Part shown: piece after piece, positions 48,698 to 58,024 of the stretch
Layout of the letters: every line of letters starts with the position of its first letter
How positions within the stretch are numbered: the first letter of the stretch is position 1
NCBI RefSeq assembly: GCF_021739485.1
Contig: NZ_JAJFNK010000010.1
Span: forward strand, 62,001-126,000
Source of the DNA: Alicyclobacillus tolerans
Lineage (GTDB): Bacteria > Bacillota > Bacilli > Alicyclobacillales > Alicyclobacillaceae
Direction of reading: 5' to 3'
Length of the DNA stretch: 64,000 nt
Notes under the pieces: model-generated
What the model saw: only the letters and a program-made list of their open reading frames with translations
Told to the model about the DNA's origin: nothing
The model's database searches: none
Program-made: the position numbers and the translations under genes

Positions 48698-50836
48698 TTA
48701 GATTTTGTCTCGCAGGTGAAAAATGCGGTGCTCATCAAGGTAAGCCACGCGATTCGGGGGAACGACAAGCGTGGAGGCGGGGGACTCTATAACGGCCATG
48801 CCTGCCACTTGATTTCCAGTTTGAAGCCGTTCCATCTCAAAAATTTCTGCCGTGATCCACTCCCCATGCCAATAGACCGGGCGGCTTTCTTTGCGGGCGG
48901 TTGCCGGCGGTGTACTTTCGCTCAGCGCTTCTAAGGGCAATACCGGTTTTTCCACCTCAACTACACCCGTCACCACGGCGGTTGTGATGAGGTAACCCAG
49001 TTCGGGGGATTTGGCGGACCGGACGTAGATTTTTCCGTACATTTCTTCAAAGTTGGTGACGATGTTCCGCAATTCTTGCAGTTCACGGACTTCGTCGACC
49101 TGGGTGCGAACCTCGATATCATTGAGCTGACCTTGATACTGCATCCGCACATAGTGCTTGTATTGGATGAGTGACGCGTCGACACCGCTTTTCAAGAACT
49201 CGCCTTTGACCTTTTCCCGCAGTTCTTCCCACGCCGCATTAAGCGCACCTGCGGTAGCCATTGGGTCAATTCCCGCAGCGGCTCCGCCGATGGCAAGGTC
49301 CACTGTCTTGTCGTAGCGGTATTCGAAGTCGGCGCACGCACAGCCAAAGGCGGAGAACCCAGGCGCCCAGGCCGGAACGAGAACGTCTTGGAATCCCAAC
49401 CCGTCCGTAAATCCGGCAACGTGCAAAGGGCCGCCTCCGCCGTAGGACAACATCGTGTAGTTGACGGGAGCATAGCCTTTACCCAGCACCATCGCGACAA
49501 CTTGGTTGCGCAGGGAGTCTTCAAACAAGTTGATGACTCCAGCGGCCGCATCATAGACATCGAGTCCCAGAACGTCGGCAATTTGCTCTTTGATGACCTG
49601 ATAGGCCCGTTCCTTGTTCAGCTTCACGTCGCCGCCCAGGAAATAATCTGGGTTGAGTAACCCAAGCACCAAATTGCAATCTGAAATTGTAGGAGTGTCA
49701 ACACCACCTTGTTCGTAGCACACGCCGATCCGGTAGCCGGCACTATCCGGTCCTAATTCGATCCGTCTGTTAGTCGGATTTACCCGTACAAAGGTTCCCG
49801 TTCCAGCACCGACGGAGTCGATCTGTACCAACGGCAGGTTCAAGATGAAGCGGGCGATGTCTGGCGTGTTTTTAATGTGGTATTCTCCATCGGTAATCAA
49901 CGCCAAGTCAAAACTGGTACCTCCGATGTCGGTGCAAACGACGTTTTTACTGCCTAATTGGTCCGCGAGGTACTTTCCACCGATGACTCCGCCAATTGGC
50001 CCAGATACCAAGGTGCGGGCCAACTGTTTAGCCTCAATGCCGATGGTTCCGCCATGAGAAGCCATTACGCGCATTTCAAACCCGCCGCCTAGTTGATGAC
50101 TCGCTTCATTAACCTTTTTAAGTTGGTCGCGGGACGGCTCAGCGGCGTAAGCCTCGACAAGCAGGGTGTTGAGGCGGGGAAAATCGCGACGCAGTGGATA
50201 CAAATTAGACGCCAGCATCACGGGCACGTTTTTACCGCTTTTCGCGATCACTTCTTGGGCAATTTGTTCAATTCGCTGCTCATGTGTGGAGTTTTTGTAC
50301 GAATACAAAAGGTTTACGCAAAGGTAGTCGATATTCTGGGCCAGAAGTTCAGTGACGGCTTGTTCAACCTCGTGTTCGTACAACGGGATGATAACGTCTC
50401 CAAACAAGTCGATGCGTTCCGACACTCCACGAATCCTTTCGCGAGGGACCAGGGGTTGGTTGTGTACATGAGTGGCCAGGTGTAAGCGATCTGAGTAAGA
50501 GTACCCCAGATAGGTTTGAATTCCCCGCTCTAGACGCAGGTAATCTTCCTGTCCTTTGGTCACGATGAGGCCGATTCGACGCCCTTTCCGCTCTAAAAGC
50601 CGGTTCAACATCGCAGTGCCGGAATAAATGCCAGACACCAGGTTCGGAAAGGCGTCGTCGGGCTGCATCCCCCAGTACCGGAGCGCGTCGTGAGCAGAAT
50701 TCACGAATCCGACCGACTCATCCTCAGGTGTGGTTTGCGCCTTCCCAACGACGAAGTCACCTTTATCGTCAATCAAAAAGGTGTCCGTCATGGTTCCTCC
50801 GGCATCGATCGCTAGAATACGAGCATGATGCCCCAT
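48698..50836 (-). CDS. acxA: Acetone carboxylase beta subunit (HyuA family)
   Basis: This 712-residue subunit carries the ATP-using actin-like fold. Visible motifs are LAIDAGGTMTDTFLIDDKGD at the N-terminus, VVCTDIGGTSFDLALITDGE, QIDSVGAGTGTFVRVN and LSYGGGGPLHVAGF. It phosphorylates acetone and bicarbonate intermediates in characterised enzymes. It is the first gene of the operon. A sigma-54 type promoter lies 46-62 bases upstream, and an activator gene lies beyond that. The N-terminal DAGGTMTDTF form is that of acetone carboxylases rather than 5-oxoprolinases. Confidence 0.92.
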   Translation of the reverse strand: MGHHARILAIDAGGTMTDTFLIDDKGDFVVGKAQTTPEDESVGFVNSAHDALRYWGMQPDDAFPNLVSGIYSGTAMLNRLLERKGRRIGLIVTKGQEDYLRLERGIQTYLGYSYSDRLHLATHVHNQPLVPRERIRGVSERIDLFGDVIIPLYEHEVEQAVTELLAQNIDYLCVNLLYSYKNSTHEQRIEQIAQEVIAKSGKNVPVMLASNLYPLRRDFPRLNTLLVEAYAAEPSRDQLKKVNEASHQLGGGFEMRVMASHGGTIGIEAKQLARTLVSGPIGGVIGGKYLADQLGSKNVVCTDIGGTSFDLALITDGEYHIKNTPDIARFILNLPLVQIDSVGAGTGTFVRVNPTNRRIELGPDSAGYRIGVCYEQGGVDTPTISDCNLVLGLLNPDYFLGGDVKLNKERAYQVIKEQIADVLGLDVYDAAAGVINLFEDSLRNQVVAMVLGKGYAPVNYTMLSYGGGGPLHVAGFTDGLGFQDVLVPAWAPGFSAFGCACADFEYRYDKTVDLAIGGAAAGIDPMATAGALNAAWEELREKVKGEFLKSGVDASLIQYKHYVRMQYQGQLNDIEVRTQVDEVRELQELRNIVTNFEEMYGKIYVRSAKSPELGYLITTAVVTGVVEVEKPVLPLEALSESTPPATARKESRPVYWHGEWITAEIFEMERLQTGNQVAGMAVIESPASTLVVPPNRVAYLDEHRIFHLRDKI

Positions 50837-50881
50837 TTGGCATGCCCTCCCTACAAAAAATTATTGTCAAAATATTAAAAT

Positions 50882-50898
50882 AGCAAAGGGCATGCCAA
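50882..50898 (-). promoter_or_regulatory. Sigma-54 (-24/-12) promoter of the acetone carboxylase operon
   Basis: On the minus strand TTGGCATG (50898-50891), four bases, then TTGCT (50886-50882) matches the sigma-54 consensus TTGGCACG-N4-TTGCW at all but one position. It lies about 46 bases before the acxA start codon, and the adjacent activator gene is of the sigma-54 type. Confidence 0.88.
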
Positions 50899-50986
50899 GA
50901 CATCACTGGAGAAAATGCGGGGGAATCTAACAGAACGTGCCGCGCAATCGACGCCTCAACAGTACGGCGCACCGTGTATCCCTAAG

Positions 50987-51030
50987 TGTCACATGTAACA
51001 GAGGTGTCACATGCGTTGTCACATGTAACG
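50987..51030. promoter_or_regulatory. Putative activator binding sites for AcxR
   Basis: TGTCACATGTAACA (50987-51000), TGTCACATGCG (51005-51015) and TGTCACATGTAACG (51017-51030, followed by TGACAG) are three related, partly palindromic copies about 90-130 bases upstream of the -24/-12 promoter. This is the usual place for enhancer sites of sigma-54 activators. Confidence 0.75.
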
Positions 51031-51052
51031 TGACAGAGTGCACGTTGCCGGG

Positions 51053-53014
51053 CTAGTCACGGCTTAGGTCGAATTCTTTCATCTTCCGATACATGGTCAT
51101 GCGGGAAACCTGAAGGACCTTCGCTGCCTGTGTCACGTTTCGATTCGTTTGCAGCAGTGTATGGACAACCTCTTCTTTCGTCAGTTTTTCAGTTCGAAGG
51201 GCTTTGGAATCAAATTTTTTATTATCCGTCGGCTCTAGGATAGGAGTTCTAAGCTGTAACATTTCCACGGGCAAGTCACGGCTTGAAATTCGATACGGCT
51301 GTGCCCGCATTGCGGCTTGATAAATCGCGTTTTTCAATTGACGGACGTTTCCTGGCCAACGGTAGGCCACAAGTTTTTCTACAGCATCCGGGTCTATGGA
51401 CCACGCATCCTTCCCAAGTTCGGTTTCCTTCAGAAACCGTTCGACGAGTACCGGGATATCTTCGCGATGTTCGCGAAGTGGGGGAATGTGTATGGTGAGT
51501 ACATTAAGGCGGTAATAAAGGTCTTCGCGAAACCTGCCAGCACGGACCTCGCTGGCGAGATCGCGATTTGTCGCTGCGATGACGCGGACGTTCAGGACAA
51601 TCGGGTCCACCCCACCCACAGGGACAACGACGCGTTCTTCCAACACGCGCAACAAGTAGACTTGGGCTTCTAAGGACAGCTCGCCAATTTCGTCCAAAAA
51701 AATTGTTCCGCCATCAGCCGCCTGAAATTTCCCTGGTTTACCCTTGTGGTTTGCACCAGTAAATGCTCCAGGATTGTACCCGAACAGTTCACTGGCCAGG
51801 AGTTCCTTTGGAATCGCTCCGCAGTTTACCGTAACTAGGTTTTCTTTGGCTCGAGTGCTGTAGGCATGAATGGACTGGGCCACGACTTCTTTACCTACGC
51901 CTGTTTCACCGGAAATCAGTATTGTGGCGTTGGAAAGCGCGTATCGTTTCGCGAGTTCAATGACCTTTATCATGTGCGGGGAACGAGTGACAATTTGTTC
52001 GAATCCGTAAGTTCGATGTTTTTTGGCAGAAGGGCGCACCGTGTTCGCATATTGGAACACGGCAATACCGCCAAGCAGACGTCCACCGAGTTTGTAAGGG
52101 TGAATGTGGGCTGACCAACCACTTGAAGTGGAATCTTTATAGACAGCCGGGAGTTTGGTGCCCCAATCGCTAAATTCCTCGACTGTTGGATATGGGATGT
52201 CAAGGATGCTTTGGAGCCTAGTCCCTGGCTCCACGTGAAATGCGTGCTCTGCACGGCTGTTGTATCGGACAATCTTAAAATTTGAGTCAAAAATTAAAAC
52301 GGGCTCTTGAAGAATGTTCATCATGGATTCAAGGAATGTCTTATCATGCGTGACAAATGCTGAATGAATTGACGCTTGAATTTGCTTGACCAGGTTAACA
52401 ACCAGAGGCAGACTGTAGGCTTGGATTTTGTCCTTTTTTCCGGTAATATCCAGTACTCCGAGAATCGTGTTGGTTACAGGGTCTCGAATGGGTGCAGCGG
52501 AACATACCCAGGGGTGGGAACCTTGGCAAAAGTGTTGAGCTGCAAACACTTGGATGGGTTTCTGTTCTACCAGTGCCGTTCCGATGGCGTTCGTCCCAGC
52601 GGATTGTTCGCTCCACTGAGAGCCAGGGATAAAGTTGTGCGGCTCCACTTTTCTCCAAGCAGTTGAGTTTGCTTGTCCCTTCAAAATCATTCCAAAATCG
52701 TTCGTGAGTACGGTTAAAATATCATCTTGTCCAAGCTGTTCGAATAAATCGACCATGTATGGAGTCACGGTATCGATAAGCCAGCGGTTGCTTTCGAGTT
52801 CGTCCCTCAGTTTATCGTCCTTAAGTACGGTTTCAGCTTGCTGACTCAGGGGGTTCACGTGATTGGACAGGCAACGTTGCCATGAAGAAGCAATCATCGA
52901 GTACGGAAGGTCAATCCTTCCGGAGATTTGCATGTTTTCCCACCAATGATACAGAGCGCGTTCCCGAGTCCGGTAGTCATCAAACGAACGGACAGCAATA
53001 TGCTTGCCAGGCAT
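51053..53014 (-). CDS. acxR: Sigma-54-dependent activator of the acetone carboxylase operon (AcoR/AcxR type)
   Basis: ATG at 53014 with AGGAGG seven bases upstream gives 653 residues. N-terminal AcoR-like sensor with GAF-type region (SAGTNAIGTALVEQKPIQVF, HPWVCSAAPIRDP), a PAS-like segment (FDSNFKIVRYNSRAEHAF), then a complete AAA+ core: Walker A GETGVGKEV, sigma-54 contact loop PGAFTGA, Walker B GGTIFLDEIGEL and RFREDLYYRLNVL. A Fis-type helix-turn-helix ends the protein (NVTQAAKVLQVSRMTMYRKM). It is encoded just upstream of acxABC and its control region, as in proteobacterial acetone operons. The inducer is probably acetone or a related alcohol. Confidence 0.92.
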   Translation of the reverse strand: MPGKHIAVRSFDDYRTRERALYHWWENMQISGRIDLPYSMIASSWQRCLSNHVNPLSQQAETVLKDDKLRDELESNRWLIDTVTPYMVDLFEQLGQDDILTVLTNDFGMILKGQANSTAWRKVEPHNFIPGSQWSEQSAGTNAIGTALVEQKPIQVFAAQHFCQGSHPWVCSAAPIRDPVTNTILGVLDITGKKDKIQAYSLPLVVNLVKQIQASIHSAFVTHDKTFLESMMNILQEPVLIFDSNFKIVRYNSRAEHAFHVEPGTRLQSILDIPYPTVEEFSDWGTKLPAVYKDSTSSGWSAHIHPYKLGGRLLGGIAVFQYANTVRPSAKKHRTYGFEQIVTRSPHMIKVIELAKRYALSNATILISGETGVGKEVVAQSIHAYSTRAKENLVTVNCGAIPKELLASELFGYNPGAFTGANHKGKPGKFQAADGGTIFLDEIGELSLEAQVYLLRVLEERVVVPVGGVDPIVLNVRVIAATNRDLASEVRAGRFREDLYYRLNVLTIHIPPLREHREDIPVLVERFLKETELGKDAWSIDPDAVEKLVAYRWPGNVRQLKNAIYQAAMRAQPYRISSRDLPVEMLQLRTPILEPTDNKKFDSKALRTEKLTKEEVVHTLLQTNRNVTQAAKVLQVSRMTMYRKMKEFDLSRD

Positions 53015-53578
53015 CTTATGGCCTCCTACGCCAAATGTTCTTGTCAGCAAACGGTCTCGCGAGTTCCTGTATAGACGATGAATCGGTGTGGAAGAAAAAG
53101 CATGAGGTGAACCGTACGATGTGAATAGAACGAAACAAATCGAATAATCCGCCCAAGCTAGCTAGCTTAATTATCCGAAATGCAGAATTTTATGTCAATT
53201 ACTATTTAGTCAACCTGCAAATAGAAAAGGCGGTCATCCATTGGGATAGAGTCCTAAAGTTGCTTGAAGAAACGCCTTCACGTCCATCCCCGCAATCCGG
53301 TTTTTCCCGTCTTACCACGTGTCAAGTTTCATGACTTTAATCCCTACAGCATCCGCGTTGTTTGTCAATAAATATAACACAAATTCTTGACTACAATGAG
53401 AAACGACAGTTATCCTAAATCCAACCCCATGATACGAGTCATCTTACATTACAAAATAAAGGGCGTGGTTGTTAGAGAAAGACAACGTGTATGGTTTTCT
53501 AACACAAACCTCTATGCGTACATGAGAAAGTCTTGCTGCAAGACCTGTCGTAAAACAGGGTATTTGTACACGAAGGGG
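53015..53578. other. Intergenic region with a perfect palindrome and a possible gene remnant
   Basis: These 564 bases lie between the divergent acxR and amine oxidase genes. AAGCTAGCTAGCTT (53155-53168) is a perfect 14-bp palindrome. On the minus strand about 53230-53330, an uninterrupted stretch encodes DGKNRIAGMDVKAFLQATLG before a stop; it reads like the tail of a degraded gene but was not identified. The in-frame extension of the amine oxidase upstream of 53579 is not convincing as coding sequence. Confidence 0.4.
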
Positions 53579-55540
53579 ATGGTTGGATTGGATTCTATCA
53601 CCACAAAGAGCGTTGAAACCACGGAGGCATCCAAAATTGAGGTGCGTCATCCGCTAGAGCCGCTGACCCGCGAAGAAATTGCGGCGTCAGTCGCGATCCT
53701 GCGCAGCTACGAGTCGTCTAGAACCGCACTGAGGTTTGTGTCCGTCACACTGCACGAACCGCCGAAGGAGTTGGTGCAAAACTACCAACCCGGCGACCCT
53801 GTGGAACGCGAGGCTTTTATGGTGCTTCTGGATAACGCCGACGGGCAGACTTATGAAGCGATTGTCTCTATTACCGGGAACGTGGTGAAGTCCCTGAAAC
53901 ACATTCCTGGTGTACAGCCGTCCATCATGCTCGACGAATTTGAGGAGTGCGAACGGGTTGTCAAAGCCAATCCGGAGTTTCAAGCCGCATTGAGGAAAAG
54001 GGGGATTACGGATTTTGACCTGGTGATGGTCGATCCGTGGTCATCCGGCAATTTTGGCAGTGAAGAGGAGCGAACCACGCGTTTGTCCCGAACCCTTTCC
54101 TGGGTCAGAACGGGTCCCAAAGACAATGGCTACGCCCACCCCATTGAAGGTGTCATTGCAGTGGTGGACCTCAACAAAATGGAAGTCATCCGCGTGGAGG
54201 ACTACGGGGTGACCTCGATGCCTTGGAAACCGGGAAATTACACTCCGGACAGCGCAGGGAGTCTCAGAACCGACCTGAAACCCCTCGATATCCTTCAACC
54301 CGAAGGACCGAGTTTTGCCGTGAACGGTCACGAAGTCCAGTGGCAAAAGTGGCGGTTCCGCATTGGTTTTACACCCCGTGAAGGGTTAGTTCTTTACACC
54401 ATCGGATATGAAGACCAAGGCAAACTTCGCCCCATCCTGCACCGCGTATCTTTGTCCGAAATGGTGGTTCCTTACGGAGACCCGGGATCCACGCAACGGA
54501 CAAAAAACGCTTTTGACGCGGGGGAATACGGAATCGGGATGCTCGCCAACAGTCTCGAACTTGGGTGTGACTGCCTGGGGCTGATCCGCTACTTTGACGC
54601 TCATATGACGGACAGCCGCGGCAACGTCATCACCATCCCCAACGCCATCTGCATGCACGAAGAAGACTACGGCACCAACTGGAAACACTTTGACTGGCGT
54701 ACCGGCGACGTTGAGGTCCGGCGCTCCAGAAGACTGGTGGTATCTTCTTTTTCGACGGTAGCCAACTACGAATACGGATTCTTCTGGTACTTCTACTTGG
54801 ATGGCACGATTCAGCTTGAAATCAAATTGACGGGAATTGTGTCCACCGCGTCCATCCCGTTCGATGAAAAGCGCAAATACGGCACTGTACTCGCTCCAGG
54901 GTTATACGCGCCCAATCACCAGCACTTTTTCAACATCCGCCTGGACATGAATGTGGACGGTCCGAACAACTCGGTATACGAAGTGAATGTCAAGCCGGAA
55001 TCCCAAAGCGACGACAACCCTTACGCCAATGCGTTTTATGCGGAGTCGACTTTGCTGTCCACGGAACAAGAGGCTCAGCGCCACGTTGACCTGGCGACCG
55101 GGCGGTACTGGAAGATCGCGAATCCTTCTTCGCGCAACAGCCTCGGCGATCCCGTTGCGTTCAAACTCATTCCTGGTGAAAATGCATGGCCGTTCGCAGC
55201 TGCGGAGGCCAGTGTGACCAAACGCGCCGGATTTGTCACCAAACACCTTTGGGTGACTCCGTATTCTCCCGAGGAGAAGTACGCTGCCGGCGACTACCCC
55301 AACCAACACCTTGGGGGTGCAGGGCTGCCGGAATGGACCCAGCGCGATCGGCCCGTTGAAAACACGGACATCGTCCTCTGGTACACGATTGGACACACGC
55401 ACATTCCGCGGCTGGAGGATTGGCCCGTGATGCCGGCGGCTTACACAGGCTTCCTTCTAAAACCGGTGGGGTTCTTCGAACAAAACCCTGCACTCGATGT
55501 TCCACCGCCGGTTTTGAAGCACAGCTGTTGTGCCATGTAA
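53579..55540 (+). CDS. Copper amine oxidase (primary-amine oxidase), cytoplasmic
   Basis: This enzyme of about 653 residues converts primary amines to aldehydes, ammonia and H2O2 using Cu and topaquinone. The topaquinone-forming Tyr is about 397 in TVANYEYGFFWYF. The catalytic base is Asp about 313 in AFDAGEYGIG. The Cu ligands are the two His of APNHQHFF (about 447 and 449) and His about 608 in GHTHIPRLEDWPVMP. All are present. There is no signal peptide. The start is uncertain: ATG 53579 touches the AAGGGG site, while TTG 53588 has better spacing. A permease gene follows on the same strand. Confidence 0.93.
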   Translation: MVGLDSITTKSVETTEASKIEVRHPLEPLTREEIAASVAILRSYESSRTALRFVSVTLHEPPKELVQNYQPGDPVEREAFMVLLDNADGQTYEAIVSITGNVVKSLKHIPGVQPSIMLDEFEECERVVKANPEFQAALRKRGITDFDLVMVDPWSSGNFGSEEERTTRLSRTLSWVRTGPKDNGYAHPIEGVIAVVDLNKMEVIRVEDYGVTSMPWKPGNYTPDSAGSLRTDLKPLDILQPEGPSFAVNGHEVQWQKWRFRIGFTPREGLVLYTIGYEDQGKLRPILHRVSLSEMVVPYGDPGSTQRTKNAFDAGEYGIGMLANSLELGCDCLGLIRYFDAHMTDSRGNVITIPNAICMHEEDYGTNWKHFDWRTGDVEVRRSRRLVVSSFSTVANYEYGFFWYFYLDGTIQLEIKLTGIVSTASIPFDEKRKYGTVLAPGLYAPNHQHFFNIRLDMNVDGPNNSVYEVNVKPESQSDDNPYANAFYAESTLLSTEQEAQRHVDLATGRYWKIANPSSRNSLGDPVAFKLIPGENAWPFAAAEASVTKRAGFVTKHLWVTPYSPEEKYAAGDYPNQHLGGAGLPEWTQRDRPVENTDIVLWYTIGHTHIPRLEDWPVMPAAYTGFLLKPVGFFEQNPALDVPPPVLKHSCCAM

Positions 55541-55627
55541 CTGGACGCACTGCTGGCGAACGTGCGCCAGCGCGTCCCCGCCTTCGGGCGACACTGCAAA
55601 CCTTCTTGAAGAAAGCAGGTGAAATGT

Positions 55628-57052
55628 ATGAGGGCAAACGCCGCAAAGCCATCAAGGCAGGAGCACAGTGTTGTTGAACTGCGGAGCAACTCGCTGTCTT
55701 TTCCGGCAACTCTGGCACAGTCCATTGCAAACATCGCGCCGACCGTGACGCCGGCCATGGCGCTCCCGCTGGTGGTGGCCAATGCCAAAAGCGGCACGTG
55801 GTTGGTCTACTTGCTGGCTACTGTGGGGCTCATTTTCGTGGGCTTAAACGTCTCCGTATTTGCAAGGCGACTGGCCTCGGCGGGCTCTTTGTATACGTAC
55901 GTGGGCCAAAGCTTAGGGAACACCGCTGCCTTTCTCTCCGGCTGGGGGATGTTAGTGGCTTACCTGTTTACGGGGATGGCCACGCTCATTGGGTTCAGCA
56001 TCTTTGGGCAGCAGTTGCTGATACAAGCTGGGCTGCACGTTCCCACTGTGGTGTTGGAAGCGATTGGAGCTGCATTCATCGGTTACCTTGCGTACCGGGA
56101 CATTCGGCTCTCATCCTTGTTGGCGATGGGCCTAGAACTGGTATCCGTGTCGCTGATTGCCGTTTTCGGAACGGTTGTCTTTGTAAAAACTGGGATGCAC
56201 ATCGACTTGGCTCAGCTTACGTTGAAAGGAGTCGGGCCATCGGGCCTGCAAGCGGCCATGGTGTTGGCGGTGTTTTCCTTCGTAGGTTTTGAGAGTGCCG
56301 CAACGCTGGGAAAAGAAGCGCGCAATCCGTTCCGGGCCATTCCGCGAGCCGTCCTCATCAGCACGCTGGCCGTCGGGCTCTTCTTTGCAGCGATGGCCTA
56401 CGTGGAGGTGATGAGTTTTCCAGGAGGAGTCACAGCTCTGTCCACCAGTGCCTCTCCTTTGACGACTTTGGCTGACAAGTTTCACGCAGGGGTGTTCGGA
56501 TGGCTCATCAACACTGGGGCGACGCTCAGCTTCTTCTCTTGCTCACTGGCCTCTGTGAACGCTGCGTCGCGCGTGAAGTTCGCAATGAGTCGCGATCAAA
56601 TTTTCCACACAGCCTTGAGTCGCGTTCACGCCAGCAACCGGACTCCGCACATCGCAGTCGTCCTTTCAGCACTGCTCAACTTCGCCGTCCCGGCAGTGCT
56701 GTCGGGGATGAATCCAATGGATGTGTACGGCTACTTGGGAACGATTGCTACGTATGGATTCCTGCTCGTGTATATCCTCATCTCCATTGCCAGTTCCGTG
56801 TACATGGCGCGCCACAAGCTTTTGCGTACTAAGCACGTGGTGTTGAGTATCGGGGGTGTGGCTTTCATGGCGCTGCCCTTGGTCGGAAGTTTTTACCCGG
56901 TTCCGCCTGCCCCTTACAACTGGCTCCCGTACGCATTTATCGCGTACCTAGTGGCTGGGGGTATCTGGTACCGCAGAACCCTGAAAAAGAAACCGGAGGG
57001 GTATTCGGCCCTCATGGACTTTAACTTGAACGAAGAGATTGCTGTCGACTAG
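55628..57052 (+). CDS. APC-superfamily amino acid/amine permease
   Basis: This permease of about 474 residues has 12 hydrophobic segments. It starts at ATG 55628 with GCAGGTG upstream; GTG 55619 is an alternative. Early motif: SFPATLAQSIANIAPTVTPA and ASAGSLYTYVGQSLG; later FSFVGFESAATLGKEARNPF, typical of basic/aromatic amine and ethanolamine-like transporters. It follows the copper amine oxidase by about 90 bases, which suggests import of the amine that the oxidase degrades. Confidence 0.9.
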   Translation: MRANAAKPSRQEHSVVELRSNSLSFPATLAQSIANIAPTVTPAMALPLVVANAKSGTWLVYLLATVGLIFVGLNVSVFARRLASAGSLYTYVGQSLGNTAAFLSGWGMLVAYLFTGMATLIGFSIFGQQLLIQAGLHVPTVVLEAIGAAFIGYLAYRDIRLSSLLAMGLELVSVSLIAVFGTVVFVKTGMHIDLAQLTLKGVGPSGLQAAMVLAVFSFVGFESAATLGKEARNPFRAIPRAVLISTLAVGLFFAAMAYVEVMSFPGGVTALSTSASPLTTLADKFHAGVFGWLINTGATLSFFSCSLASVNAASRVKFAMSRDQIFHTALSRVHASNRTPHIAVVLSALLNFAVPAVLSGMNPMDVYGYLGTIATYGFLLVYILISIASSVYMARHKLLRTKHVVLSIGGVAFMALPLVGSFYPVPPAPYNWLPYAFIAYLVAGGIWYRRTLKKKPEGYSALMDFNLNEEIAVD

Positions 57053-57066
57053 TCTGGCGCGAAAAG

Positions 57067-57145
57067 CACAGAGGCACAGAGGCACAGAGGCACAGAGGCA
57101 CAGAGGCACAGAGGCACAGAGGCACAGAGGTACAGAGGTACAGAG
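57067..57145 (+). repeat. 8-bp tandem repeat array (CACAGAGG)n
   Basis: Eight perfect copies of CACAGAGG run from 57067 to 57130, followed by two TACAGAG(G) variants to 57145. The array begins 15 bases after the permease stop codon. The rest of 57053-57377 shows no gene. The period of eight is not a multiple of three, consistent with non-coding sequence. Confidence 0.95.
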
Positions 57146-57377
57146 CTACGCGTAAGATCGCTGCTTGGAGGTGACAAACGGTGAGCCCAGTACCAAGCTG
57201 GTCCGTCCGTCCCGGGCCGGTCATGGTCTTGGCTCATGTTCCATCTTTGTTTGCAGCAGGTGTTTTTAGCAGCTTGAGTTGCCTTACCAGCTCAGGCGGC
57301 TTGGGCAGTCATCGGGAACTGTGGGCGAAATGGGGAAGGGCATGGAATCGAATCTTTTGCCCCCGGGAGGGCTTGCT

Positions 57378-58013
57378 GTGGCAGGATATTGGCTCCTTTT
57401 GGATTCGTTTCTTCTAGGGATTCGTCATGCGTTTGCCATCGATCACGTCGCATGTGTAAGCACAGTCGTCGAAAGCAATCAGTTCAACGTGTTGGAAAGC
57501 CTGAGAGCGTCCATCAAAGTGGGCCTCGGCCACGCGATGGGGATGGTCCTTGTCGCCGCGGTTGGCCTTGTGACCTTGCACGGTACCTTAAGCACCCTGC
57601 CAGGGCATTGGGTCGACCTCCTGACAAAGGTGTCCGGCGTGTGGCTGATTTCCATTTCCGTTTGGATGGTGTTGAGTCTGTTCCGCGCAAAACACCATCG
57701 GCAATTCTGGACGTCGATGTACAAAGGCCGCTGGACACCTTGGCTCGCAGGGCTGGTGTTTGGGATTGCCGTCTCTCCTGGCGACCTTTCTATCTTTACA
57801 ATAGTATTCACTCAATCTGGCAATGCGGAACTGAGCAGCAGTTTGCTTGTGGTGTTTTTGGCGGCCATGCTGATGGGAATGGCCGCAGTCGGTCTTTTTC
57901 TGGGTTCCGTGCGAGGCCAGAGGGTGTTGCGGGTCCAGAGACTATTGACTGCTCTCACGGGCGCATTTGGTCTATGTGTCGGTCTTCTACTCACGACGGG
58001 TCTGACCGCATAA
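57378..58013 (+). CDS. NicO-type nickel/cobalt transporter-like membrane protein
   Basis: GTG at 57378 with GGGAGGG seven bases upstream gives 211 residues and about six spans. The first span carries LLLDSFLLGIRHAFAIDHVA, close to the HAxDADHI metal motif of NiCoT/NicO/UreH permeases, with HA and DH conserved. A second family segment is SIKVGLGHAMGMVLVAAVGL. Transport of a divalent metal is likely. Whether copper supply to the amine oxidase is involved is unknown. Only 11 bases separate it from the convergent HD-GYP gene. Confidence 0.75.
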   Translation: MAGYWLLLDSFLLGIRHAFAIDHVACVSTVVESNQFNVLESLRASIKVGLGHAMGMVLVAAVGLVTLHGTLSTLPGHWVDLLTKVSGVWLISISVWMVLSLFRAKHHRQFWTSMYKGRWTPWLAGLVFGIAVSPGDLSIFTIVFTQSGNAELSSSLLVVFLAAMLMGMAAVGLFLGSVRGQRVLRVQRLLTALTGAFGLCVGLLLTTGLTA

Positions 58014-58024
58014 GCCACCTTGAC

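Noticed and set aside
46459..50836. Hydantoinase/oxoprolinase annotation for the two large subunits
   Set aside because: The third gene is the acetone-carboxylase-specific gamma subunit, and the regulator and promoter match acetone operons, so the general HyuA/HyuB label was replaced.
53387..53578. Upstream in-frame extension of the copper amine oxidase
   Set aside because: The 64 extra residues are unlike the family N-terminus and the sequence looks like AT-rich intergenic DNA. A later start with a purine-rich site is preferred.
57067..57145. CRISPR-like repeat array
   Set aside because: The repeat unit is only 8 bp without spacers, so it is a simple tandem repeat.
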